From an uncultured Clostridia bacterium (GTDB lineage: Bacteria; Bacillota; Clostridia; Christensenellales; Borkfalkiaceae), in the NCBI GenBank assembly GCA_944354265.1, contig CALVPX010000008.1, positions 1 to 51,791 of the forward strand: a stretch of DNA of 51,791 bases, read 5' to 3'. Every line of letters starts with the position of its first letter. Within the stretch, counting starts at the first letter, position 1. Below, piece after piece: positions 33,001 to 40,216 of the stretch. A program made the translations under genes and the position numbers. The notes below the pieces were generated by a model that was not told where the DNA came from, made no database searches, and saw only the letters and a program-made list of their open reading frames with translations.

Positions 33001-34059
33001 ATGACTCTTTCGGTTTGTATGATAGTTAAGGACGAGGAGGACGTCATCGCCCGCAGCATAAACTGCGCCCTTACCGTCGCCGACGAGGTGATAGTGGTGG
33101 ACACGGGCTCTTCGGACGGCAGCAAAAAGATTGCCGCAGACCTCGGCGCAAAGGTGTACGATTTTGAGTGGTGCGACGATTTTTCCGCCGCCCGCAACTA
33201 TAGTTTTTCCCTCGCCTCGGGCGACTATGTCATGTGGCTCGACGCCGACGATATAATAGAAGAACAGTCCGCACAGATCATAAAGGAACTTGTGTCGGCG
33301 GGGAATTTCGACGTCGCCATGCTAAAATACGTCAGCGGCAACCTGACTTACTACCGCGAGCGCATCTTGCGCTGCGCCATGGATTTTGTGTGGCAGGGCG
33401 CCGTGCACGAGGTGATAGCTCCCCGCGGCAAGGTAATCTACAGTCCCGCCCGCATCGTCCACGACAAGAAAAAACTTGGCGACCCCTTGCGCAACCTTTT
33501 CATCTACCAAAGGCTCATCGCCCGCGGAGTATCCCTCGACGAACGCCAAAAGTTCTATTACGGCAGGGAACTCTTTTATAACTCCATGTACAGTCAGGCG
33601 ATAGCCGTACTGCAGGAATTCTTAAATGGGGACGGTTGGGCGGTCAACAAGGCCGAAGCCTGCCGCACTCTGTATTTTTGCTACATGCAGCTTGGTAACC
33701 AATCCGCCGCGCTAGGCTGCCTCGCCCGCGCCTTTGTATACCTTCCTCCCCGCGCGCAGGACTGCTGTATTCTCGGCGCCCACTTTCTCGCAGGCGACAA
33801 TTTAAGCGGTGCCGAGTATTGGTACAGGCGCGCCTTGGACTGCCCTGAAAGCGAGGAGGAAGGGGGATTTGTCGACGGCGATTTCTCGGGCTTTATCCCC
33901 GCCATAAACCTCGCCGTCGTCTGCGATAAGCGGGGCGACTACACCGCCGCGCAGAGGTGGAACGAACTCGCCGGCTCCTATAAGCCGTCGGACGAGGCTT
34001 ACCTTCACAACAAACAATATTTTTTGCAAAAACTTGACGGCAGTCGTACCTCTCCTTGA
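33001..34059 (+). CDS. Glycosyltransferase family 2 with C-terminal helical repeats
   Basis: A 352-aa protein. The GT2 (GT-A) domain covers about residues 1-165: LSVCMIVKDEEDVI, VVDTGSSDGS, the donor-site WLDADDII and DFVWQGAVHEVI. The remaining part (YYGRELFYNSMYSQAIAVLQ, EACRTLYFCYMQLGNQSAAL) looks like TPR helical repeats, a combination seen in SunS-like and other cytoplasmic glycosyltransferases. The acceptor is unknown; peptide, protein or glycan are all possible. No Shine-Dalgarno sequence or clear promoter precedes the ATG. The family N-terminus MTLSVCMIVK supports this start. Confidence 0.88.
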   Translation: MTLSVCMIVKDEEDVIARSINCALTVADEVIVVDTGSSDGSKKIAADLGAKVYDFEWCDDFSAARNYSFSLASGDYVMWLDADDIIEEQSAQIIKELVSAGNFDVAMLKYVSGNLTYYRERILRCAMDFVWQGAVHEVIAPRGKVIYSPARIVHDKKKLGDPLRNLFIYQRLIARGVSLDERQKFYYGRELFYNSMYSQAIAVLQEFLNGDGWAVNKAEACRTLYFCYMQLGNQSAALGCLARAFVYLPPRAQDCCILGAHFLAGDNLSGAEYWYRRALDCPESEEEGGFVDGDFSGFIPAINLAVVCDKRGDYTAAQRWNELAGSYKPSDEAYLHNKQYFLQKLDGSRTSP

Positions 34060-34476
34060 TGGTAGTCATTTCTACCATATGTCATGTTGAGCCTGTCCGA
34101 TGTTTATGCAATTTCAAGCTCTCCGTCATTTCGACCAAAGAAAAAAATAAGCCTTAGCACTCGCGCAAAACTGTAGTATTTGCGCGAAGAGGAGGGGCAA
34201 CGTAGCATAGTTGCAAGGCGTGCATTCATGCCTTGCATAGAGCGATGTTTGCCCCGACGAGGAGAAATCCCCCAAACGCAGTCGCGATGTACACCCTTTT
34301 GTCTGTCGCCGCCCATTGTCATACTGAGCGAAGCCGAAGGCGCAGTCGAACGTATCTTGCGCAGTTTCTGCGCGGACAATGGGCGGCTCCGAGATTTCTC
34401 AACTATGCTCGAAATGACAAAAGGGGGTCATAAAAAAATAAGCAATAATCGTGAGCACCTTTTTGTCCTACGCCTG
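34060..34476. repeat. Repeat-dense gap before the starch island
   Basis: Contains a forward GTCATTTCGACC element (34125-34283) that is interrupted by extra DNA including the 43-bp element (34152-34194); a forward GTCATACTGAGCG element (34318-34359) flanked by a 12-bp inverted repeat, CCGCCCATTGTC / GACAATGGGCGG (34309-34320 and 34375-34386); and a reverse GTCATTTCGAGC element (34391-34418). No gene is seen. Confidence 0.8.
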
Positions 34477-34533
34477 TTGACAATTTACGAAAATATGGTA
34501 TAATATTTTCGAAAATATTTTTATTAATTTTCG
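34477..34533 (+). promoter_or_regulatory. Promoter with overlapping operator for the HAD-pullulanase operon
   Basis: Perfect TTGACA (34477-34482), 16 bp and perfect TATAAT (34499-34504). The core ACGAAAATATGGTATAATA overlaps the -10 box and forms a dyad with ATTTTCG; the 10-bp palindrome TTTTCGAAAA (34506-34515) follows, with another ATTTTCG at 34527-34533. Almost the same block precedes malQ (38341-38398). This is a likely binding site of the LacI repressor encoded at 37220. Confidence 0.75.
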
Positions 34534-34595
34534 GTGCTTCGGCTGCGCAGGGCTGCGGTCTCTGCCGCGCTGTATCCGAAAGGGGGGGTAAGGAT

Positions 34596-35312
34596 ATGAA
34601 AAATTTTATTTTTGACCTCTACGGAACTCTCGCCGATGTGCGCACCGATGAGAGCTCGGTGCGGTTTAGAAAAAAATTTTCGCTGTATCTCTCGTCCGAG
34701 TGCGGCAAAGAGGTGGAGTTTTGGAAGTATTACGACAAGCTCTGCGCCGATTACTCTTCTGGCGACAACCGCGAGTTTGACATTAAGGAGCACATCGTTA
34801 AGGCATGCACAGAAGAGGGCGCCGTCATAAGCGACAGCGGTGCCGCTCGCGCGGCAGTCGTGTTCCGCAGGCTTTCGCTCAAAAAACTCAAACTCTACCG
34901 CGGCGTCACGCAGATGCTCGCCTCCCTCAAAAACGGCGGGGCAAAAATCTATCTGCTGTCCAACGCGCAGAGCGCCTTCACCCGCGGCGAGATAGACAGC
35001 CTCGGCCTCACGCCCTTTTTCGACGGAATGGAGCTGTCCTCCGATTTCGGCTATAAAAAGCCCTCGCCCCTGTTCTTCAATCATCTCATAACAAAGTACA
35101 ACCTCGACCCCGCGCAGTCGGTTTTTGTCGGCAACGACATAGGCAGCGACATCGTGCCCGCCAAGGCCGCCGGCATGAGCGCGGCGTACATACTGTCGGA
35201 CATCTCTCCTGCGGGCGATGACCTGTACAGGGCGCAGCAGGTAGCCGACTTTGCAGTCAAGGGCGATGTAAAGACACTTTCGGAATATCTTTTACAATTG
35301 TTAAAGGGGTAA
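34596..35312 (+). CDS. HAD superfamily hydrolase (subfamily IA phosphatase)
   Basis: A 238-aa cytoplasmic protein. HAD motifs: FIFDLYGT (motif I, in which the usual second aspartate is replaced, as in haloacid-dehalogenase-like members), LLSNAQ (II), the lysine of YKKPSP (III) and VGNDIGSDIVPAKAAG (IV). The long helical cap between residues 15 and 90 marks subfamily I. Because DLYGT lacks the second Asp of DxDGT, phosphatase activity is less certain and dehalogenase-like or other activity is possible, although several DLYGT members are phosphatases. A strong GTAAGG precedes the ATG. It is the first gene of the LacI-type promoter unit with pullulanase, so a sugar-phosphate substrate is a reasonable guess. 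Confidence 0.88.
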   Translation: MKNFIFDLYGTLADVRTDESSVRFRKKFSLYLSSECGKEVEFWKYYDKLCADYSSGDNREFDIKEHIVKACTEEGAVISDSGAARAAVVFRRLSLKKLKLYRGVTQMLASLKNGGAKIYLLSNAQSAFTRGEIDSLGLTPFFDGMELSSDFGYKKPSPLFFNHLITKYNLDPAQSVFVGNDIGSDIVPAKAAGMSAAYILSDISPAGDDLYRAQQVADFAVKGDVKTLSEYLLQLLKG

Positions 35313-35317
35313 ATTAT

Positions 35318-37120
35318 ATGGTAAGACATTCTGCAGTAAAACCCGGCGCTTCCTACAGCCGTGAAGAAACTTCCTTCGCCGTCTTTGCTCCCCGTGCGGA
35401 GACGGTCACAGTCAACATCTACAGCGACGATCTGAGTCCCGAGCCTGCCATAACCAAGTCCCTTTCGGCAGACAGGGACGGCTTTTTCAGCGGCGGCATA
35501 AAGGGGGACCTCAACGGGCGCTACTACACATACACCGTCGACGGCAGGGAGACCATAGACCCTTACGCCCTCTCGGGCGGCGCAAATTCGCGCAGGGGCA
35601 TGATATTCGACCCCGCCGATACGGACCCCGAAGGGTGGGAGAGCGACTCCTTCAATTACCCCTCGCCCATAGTGTGGGAGGTGCACGTCCGCGATTTTTC
35701 CTCTTCGCCCTCACTCGGCTTAAAGGACGCGGGCAAGTTTTCTGCCTTCCGCAGCGGCGTGCAGACGCCCGCAGGTCACCCCGCGCTCATCGACTATTTA
35801 AAACACCTCGGCGTAACATTTGTTCAGCTCATGCCCGTCGCCGATTACGGCAGCGTAGACGAGCTCGCCGGGGGATATAATTGGGGCTACGACCCCCAAT
35901 GCTACTTTTCGCCCGAGGGTAGCTACTCGTCCGACCCCCGCGACGGCCTCGCCCGCGTAAGGGAATTCAAGACGCTCGTGCGCAATCTCCACTCTGCGGG
36001 CATAGGCGTAATAATGGACGTCGTATTCAACCACACCTATACCAAGGACGACAACCCCCTCGATATATGCGCGCCCGATTACTATTACCGCATGAAGGGC
36101 GGCAAGCCCTGCAACGGCTCGGGCTGCGGCAACGAGACGGCGAGCGAAAAGGAGTGGTTCCGCCGCCTGATGATAGACTGCGTCTGCCACTATGCGCGCG
36201 AATATCATATAAACGGCTTCCGCTTCGACCTCATGGGTCTGCACGACGTCGACACCATGAACGCCCTGCGCGCCGCCCTCGACGACCTCTTCCCCGACGG
36301 CAGCGGCAAAAAGATACTCACCTACGGCGAGCCGTGGTACTGCGCGCCTCCCTATAACGTCATCGGCGCCGACAAGGAGCATGTGGGGCTGCTCAACGAG
36401 CGCATAGGCGTGTTCAACGACACCTTCCGCAACGCCGTAAAGGGCAGCAGTTTCGAAGGCCTCGAAAGCGGCTTCGTTCAGGGCGAAGAGGGGCAGGCAG
36501 ATGCCATTCTCAGCGGCATATGCGGGGGTGTAAGCGATGATGAAGACTTCCTCCGCGTAAAAGCCCCTAGTCAGCAGGTGCTGTATGCCTCCTGCCACGA
36601 CGACTACACTCTCTACGACCATATAATGCTCACCGCGGGCAAGGAGGCTGATTTGGGGCGCATGTGCCGCACGGCTGCCTTCCTTACGCTTTCGGGACTC
36701 GGCATACCCTTCATGCTTGCGGGCGAAGAGTTCCTCCGCACCAAGGGCGGCGACGGCAACTCCTACAAGTCGGGCGACGGCGTAAACGCCCTCGATTGGG
36801 CGCGGGCCGACAGATATTGGAATACCGTCGAATATTACCGCGGCCTCATCGCCCTGCGCAAATCCAACCGCGCCTTCGACGACCTGTCCGCGACGTCCGC
36901 CTTTACGCTCATAAGCAAGGGCGAAAACTTCGCCGCGTACCGCATAGGCGGCGTGATATATGCCTTCAACGGAGGGGATGAGGATGTGGCCGTCTCTCTC
37001 CCGTACTCCGTGGGGCAGGTATGCGACGCCGAACGCAGCGGAACGCAGGTGTTCTCCGTGAGCGGCGGCGGTTTTGTCGTAAAGGCGCACGGCGTGTTCG
37101 CGGGCGTACAGATCAAGTGA
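35318..37120 (+). CDS. pulA: Type I pullulanase (GH13 debranching enzyme)
   Basis: A 600-aa enzyme that cleaves alpha-1,6 branches. It has an N-terminal CBM48-like domain (TSFAVFAPRAETVTVNIY) and a GH13 barrel. The type I marker YNWGYDP lies near 187. Region I is DVVFNHTY, region II GFRFDLMG with nucleophile Asp near 302, region III YGEPW with Glu near 338 and region IV SCHDDYT with Asp near 427. There is no signal peptide, so it acts inside the cell on imported branched dextrins or on glycogen. It starts 5 bp after the HAD gene, with its AAAGGGG overlapping that gene's stop, and ends before a very strong terminator. Confidence 0.93.
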   Translation: MVRHSAVKPGASYSREETSFAVFAPRAETVTVNIYSDDLSPEPAITKSLSADRDGFFSGGIKGDLNGRYYTYTVDGRETIDPYALSGGANSRRGMIFDPADTDPEGWESDSFNYPSPIVWEVHVRDFSSSPSLGLKDAGKFSAFRSGVQTPAGHPALIDYLKHLGVTFVQLMPVADYGSVDELAGGYNWGYDPQCYFSPEGSYSSDPRDGLARVREFKTLVRNLHSAGIGVIMDVVFNHTYTKDDNPLDICAPDYYYRMKGGKPCNGSGCGNETASEKEWFRRLMIDCVCHYAREYHINGFRFDLMGLHDVDTMNALRAALDDLFPDGSGKKILTYGEPWYCAPPYNVIGADKEHVGLLNERIGVFNDTFRNAVKGSSFEGLESGFVQGEEGQADAILSGICGGVSDDEDFLRVKAPSQQVLYASCHDDYTLYDHIMLTAGKEADLGRMCRTAAFLTLSGLGIPFMLAGEEFLRTKGGDGNSYKSGDGVNALDWARADRYWNTVEYYRGLIALRKSNRAFDDLSATSAFTLISKGENFAAYRIGGVIYAFNGGDEDVAVSLPYSVGQVCDAERSGTQVFSVSGGGFVVKAHGVFAGVQIK

Positions 37121-37145
37121 CACACAATACCCGATAAATATAAAA

Positions 37146-37187
37146 CCTGCGGCTGCGGAATTTGATTCCGCAGCCGCAGGTTTTTTT
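37146..37187. terminator. Strong terminator after pullulanase
   Basis: A perfect 15-bp stem, CCTGCGGCTGCGGAA / TTCCGCAGCCGCAGG (37146-37160 and 37166-37180), then seven T. A second hairpin, GGCCGCGGCAT-ATGCCGCGGCC, follows directly and may serve the converging lacI-type gene. Confidence 0.95.
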
Positions 37188-37219
37188 GTTGGCCGCGGCA
37201 TATGCCGCGGCCAACGCAC

Positions 37220-38206
37220 TCATTTACATGTTTTTTTTACCGTGCCCCTCTCTATCAGCTGACACTCAAGCACGGTGCGGCGGGCGCCGTGCCCGTCAAG
37301 CATGTCGACGAGCAGGCGGAATGCCGCCTTGCCCATGCGGTCGAAGTCCTGCTTTATTGTTGTCAGGTTATAGTTTGTGAACTTAAGAAATTCAAGGTCA
37401 TCGAAGCCCGTCACCGAAATGTCGTCCGGCACGCGTCTTCCCGCCTTTGTCAGTCCGTCTATGAGGCCTATGGCCATGTAGTCCGAACAGCATATCACGG
37501 CCGTAAAGTCCTTGGCCTTATAGTGCTCGGCGGCCGCCCTGCCCGACTCCCTCGTAAAGTTGCCGTAGAAAAGGCTGTTGCCGTTTACGTCCAAGCCCCG
37601 CCTAGCCATGCCGAGTATATACCCCGCAAGCCTCTCGGCGCTGACAAGCGATTCCCTCTCGCCGGCAACAAATCCAATTTTTTCGTGCCCCATGTCGTTG
37701 AGGTAGTACACCGCAGCCTCTATGGCGGAGATGTTGTCGCTCGAAACGGTGGCAATGTTCTTTGCGTTGGGCACATGGTTGTCTAACAGCACAATGGGTA
37801 TGGGAGAATTTACAAGCTGCCTGAAAATTCTGCTGTGCGAGTTGATGCCCACAATAAATGCCGCGCTGAAATTGTTCTGCAAAAAATATTCGGCAAGGTC
37901 AAAGTCCTCCGGCTTGGAGTCCACGCTGTCGTGCACCACTTCATACCCGTGCGAGGAGGCGTATTTGTTGAATGACAGCATGACGCTGTTTATCATCTCG
38001 TTTCTGTTTTCGCTGTCAAAGCTTTCGAAAAGCAGGCATATGCGCCTGTTTTCCTGCGGCTTTCTCCTGACGGCATAGCCAACCTTTTCGGCATAGTCAA
38101 GAATAAGTTTTCGCTTGCTTTCGGATACGTCCGTCGCGCCGTTCAGCGCTTTAGATACCGTGCTTATGGAAATATTCAGTTGTTCGGCTATCTCTTTTAT
38201 AGTCAT
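37220..38206 (-). CDS. LacI family transcriptional regulator
   Basis: A 328-aa protein from the chosen start at 38206 (MTIKEIAEQLNISISTVSKA), which gives the exact LacI N-terminal helix-turn-helix; the frame stays open further upstream, but that part lies across the promoter. The hinge helix and HTH are followed by a periplasmic-binding-protein-like sensor (RICLLFESFDSENRN, ICCSDYMAIGLIDGL, DDISVTGFDDLEF). It lies between two starch operons with near-identical operators and diverges from malQ, so it probably represses both and is released by a maltodextrin-type ligand. No Shine-Dalgarno sequence is visible. Its own promoter (38246-38274) lacks the operator, so autoregulation is not evident. 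Confidence 0.92.
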   Translation of the reverse strand: MTIKEIAEQLNISISTVSKALNGATDVSESKRKLILDYAEKVGYAVRRKPQENRRICLLFESFDSENRNEMINSVMLSFNKYASSHGYEVVHDSVDSKPEDFDLAEYFLQNNFSAAFIVGINSHSRIFRQLVNSPIPIVLLDNHVPNAKNIATVSSDNISAIEAAVYYLNDMGHEKIGFVAGERESLVSAERLAGYILGMARRGLDVNGNSLFYGNFTRESGRAAAEHYKAKDFTAVICCSDYMAIGLIDGLTKAGRRVPDDISVTGFDDLEFLKFTNYNLTTIKQDFDRMGKAAFRLLVDMLDGHGARRTVLECQLIERGTVKKTCK

Positions 38207-38245
38207 TTTAAGTGTATAATCGGCTGAATTTTTTATTTTTTTAAT

Positions 38246-38274
38246 ATTATACGACAAAACGGCGCAATCGTCAA
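38246..38274 (-). promoter_or_regulatory. Promoter of the LacI regulator gene
   Basis: On the minus strand, TTGACG (38269-38274), 17 bp and TATAAT (38246-38251). Confidence 0.7.
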
Positions 38275-38340
38275 TACCCTTGGGCAAAATACGCAAAGAA
38301 AAAAAATTACAAAAAATGAAAATTATTTTTGGAAAACCTC

Positions 38341-38398
38341 TTGACATTTTGCGAAAATATGATATAATACTTTTCGAAAATTACAAAAAATATTTTCG
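38341..38398 (+). promoter_or_regulatory. Promoter with overlapping operator for malQ
   Basis: TTGACA (38341-38346), 16 bp and TATAAT (38363-38368). GCGAAAATATGATATAATA overlaps the -10; TTTTCGAAAA is at 38371-38380 and ATTTTCG at 38392-38398. Spacing and sequence match the HAD-pullulanase promoter almost base for base. Confidence 0.75.
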
Positions 38399-38419
38399 TA
38401 ACGATTAGCGAGGAAAACA

Positions 38420-39907
38420 ATGAACGATCGCAAGCGCGGCATCTTGATGCCTATATCATCGCTTCCTTCGGCGGAGGGCATAGGTACCCTCGGCGACGGT
38501 GCGTACAAATTTGTAGATTTCTTAAGCGATAGCGATATGGACATATGGCAGGTTCTTCCCCTCAATCCCACCAACTACGGTGACAGCCCCTATCAGTCCT
38601 GTTGCGCCAACGCACTCAATTATTACTTCATAGACCTTGAAAAACTTGTCTCGGAAGGGCTCTTAACTTCAGAGGAGGTGGACTCAGCCGACCTCGGCTC
38701 GGACGAGCGCCGTGTCGACTACGGCAAACAGTTCACCAACAAAGTTGCGCTTTTAAGAAAGGCCTTTTCGCGGTTCGACAAAACTACCCCCGCTTTTGAG
38801 AAGCTTGTAAAGAGCGATAAATACGGCGATTTCGCCGTGTTCATGGCGCTCAAGTGCGCTTTCGGCCACAGGGCGTGGACGGAGTGGGACGAACCTTACC
38901 GCACTTACGACCAAGCGGTCATCAACGAATATTTATCGCGTGAGCATGACGAGTTTCTGTTCTGGCAGTTCACGCAATTTATATTTCTCCTCCAATGGAA
39001 CGCCTTAAAGGACTACGCACACGGCAAGGGCATTGAGATTATGGGCGACATTCCCCTCTATCTTGCGTACGACAGCGTCGAAATGTGGAAGTACGGCAAT
39101 CAGCTCTTCATGGTAGACGAACGCCGCCGCCCCGAGTGCGTAGCAGGCGTTCCGCCGGATGCCTTTTCCGAGGACGGACAACTTTGGGGCAACCCCGTAT
39201 ACGATTGGAAGAAGATGCGCCTTGACGGCTACAAGTGGTGGAACGACCGCATCAACGAGTGCCTCAACTTCTTCGACATCCTGAGAATAGACCATTTCCG
39301 CGGCTTCGACAGGTTTTACTGTATACCCGCCGGCAGCGCAAACGCCCGCAAGGGCGAGTGGGTGGACGGCCCCAAGGAGGAGCTGTTCGCCGACAAGCTA
39401 AACTATAAAATAGTCGCCGAGGATTTGGGCGTCATCGACGACGGCGTGAGAAGGCTGATGAAAAACGTCGGTTACCCCGGCATGAAAATTCTTGAATTCG
39501 CCTTCGACGGCTCGCCCGATAACGAGCACAAGCCCTCCAACTATACCCACAATTTTGTGTGCTACACGGGCACGCACGACAACATGCCTTTGAAGCAGTA
39601 TATCGCCGACCTTGAAGAGGAGGAGCTTGAAGTTTACAAAAAGGACTTAGCTGAGCAATGTAAGCTTGCGGGAGTGACGCCCGATTTGTCCTCGCCGGAG
39701 TCAATGTGCCTCACAGTCATAAAGCTCGCCTTCGCGTCGGTTGCCGACACTGTAATAATCCCCATGTGGGATTTGTTGTGCATGGGCGGCGAGGCTCGCA
39801 TAAATCTTCCCTCCACGGTCAGCAACAAAAATTGGAGTTGGCGCTTTGTTGCAAAAGATTTCACAAATTCGACAAAAAATTTTTTAAAAGGTATTGCAAA
39901 TAAGTAA
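38420..39907 (+). CDS. malQ: 4-alpha-glucanotransferase (amylomaltase, GH77)
   Basis: A 495-aa cytoplasmic enzyme that transfers glucan segments between maltodextrins and releases glucose. GH77 features: RGILMPISSLPSAEGIGTLG at the N-terminus, DSPYQ-like GDSPYQSCCANALN, LRIDHFRGFDRFY (nucleophile Asp near 292), AEDLGVID (acid/base Glu near 334) and YTGTHDNMP (Asp near 387). The length is standard for bacterial MalQ. Its own LacI-type promoter lies 22 bp upstream, and AGCGAGG serves as ribosome binding site. A promoter for the transporter genes may lie in its last codons. Confidence 0.95.
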   Translation: MNDRKRGILMPISSLPSAEGIGTLGDGAYKFVDFLSDSDMDIWQVLPLNPTNYGDSPYQSCCANALNYYFIDLEKLVSEGLLTSEEVDSADLGSDERRVDYGKQFTNKVALLRKAFSRFDKTTPAFEKLVKSDKYGDFAVFMALKCAFGHRAWTEWDEPYRTYDQAVINEYLSREHDEFLFWQFTQFIFLLQWNALKDYAHGKGIEIMGDIPLYLAYDSVEMWKYGNQLFMVDERRRPECVAGVPPDAFSEDGQLWGNPVYDWKKMRLDGYKWWNDRINECLNFFDILRIDHFRGFDRFYCIPAGSANARKGEWVDGPKEELFADKLNYKIVAEDLGVIDDGVRRLMKNVGYPGMKILEFAFDGSPDNEHKPSNYTHNFVCYTGTHDNMPLKQYIADLEEEELEVYKKDLAEQCKLAGVTPDLSSPESMCLTVIKLAFASVADTVIIPMWDLLCMGGEARINLPSTVSNKNWSWRFVAKDFTNSTKNFLKGIANK

Positions 39908-39925
39908 CAGATATTGTAATATAAT
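39894..39925 (+). promoter_or_regulatory. Candidate malE promoter at the end of malQ
   Basis: TTGCAA (39894-39899) with either TAATAT (39917-39922, 17-bp spacer) or TATAAT (39920-39925, 20-bp spacer). It would give a leader of about 285 nt. Confidence 0.4.
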
Positions 39926-39975
39926 AACGTAATTGTGTGAATTGATAAAATTCAAAGTTAAATAAATCAAAAAAG

Positions 39976-40192
39976 CTTTGTTGTTTACCACAACAAAGAG
40001 GGGAGGCAACCCGTGGGGTTGCCTCCCCCCGTAAAAACATTTACCTGCAAATTGCCGCCACGGCGGCAAAAAGCAAGGGTAAGGGGCCCGCAAGAATCCC
40101 CTCCAAAGTTATCGGACGGGCAATTACCCTTGCACAATTTGGTAACTTCGGGTGTAATTACCCGTTTATAAACTCATCTTATCGCAAGATAA
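39976..40192 (+). ncRNA. Structured leader RNA upstream of malE (candidate regulator)
   Basis: The gap has no gene but holds a dense series of stems. P1: CTTTGTTGT / ACAACAAAG (39976-39998). P2: a 13-bp stem, GGGGAGGCAACCC / GGGTTGCCTCCCC (40000-40028). P3: TTGCCG / CGGCAA (about 40052-40069). P4: a 10-bp stem, GCAAGGGTAA / TTACCCTTGC (40073-40082 and 40124-40133), enclosing GGGG / CCCC and a possible CCCG / CGGG pairing. P5: CGGGT / ACCCG (40149-40164). P6: TTATC-GCAA-GATAA (40179-40192). TTACCC occurs twice (40124 and 40158), so GGGTAA at 40077 can choose partners. No known riboswitch class is recognised, and no T-tract terminator is present. Confidence 0.5.
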
Positions 40193-40216
40193 AAAATAAA
40201 AACGGAGGTTAATGAG

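Noticed and set aside
35798-37219. 473-codon minus-strand open frame opposite the pullulanase gene
   Set aside because: The pullulanase reading has all GH13 motifs. The antisense translation has no motif, and its length comes from GC-biased codons.
40073-40133. Assignment of the malE leader to a known riboswitch (c-di-AMP, ZTP, fluoride, preQ1)
   Set aside because: The conserved sequence blocks of these classes, as I know them, are not present. It is left as an unassigned structured RNA.
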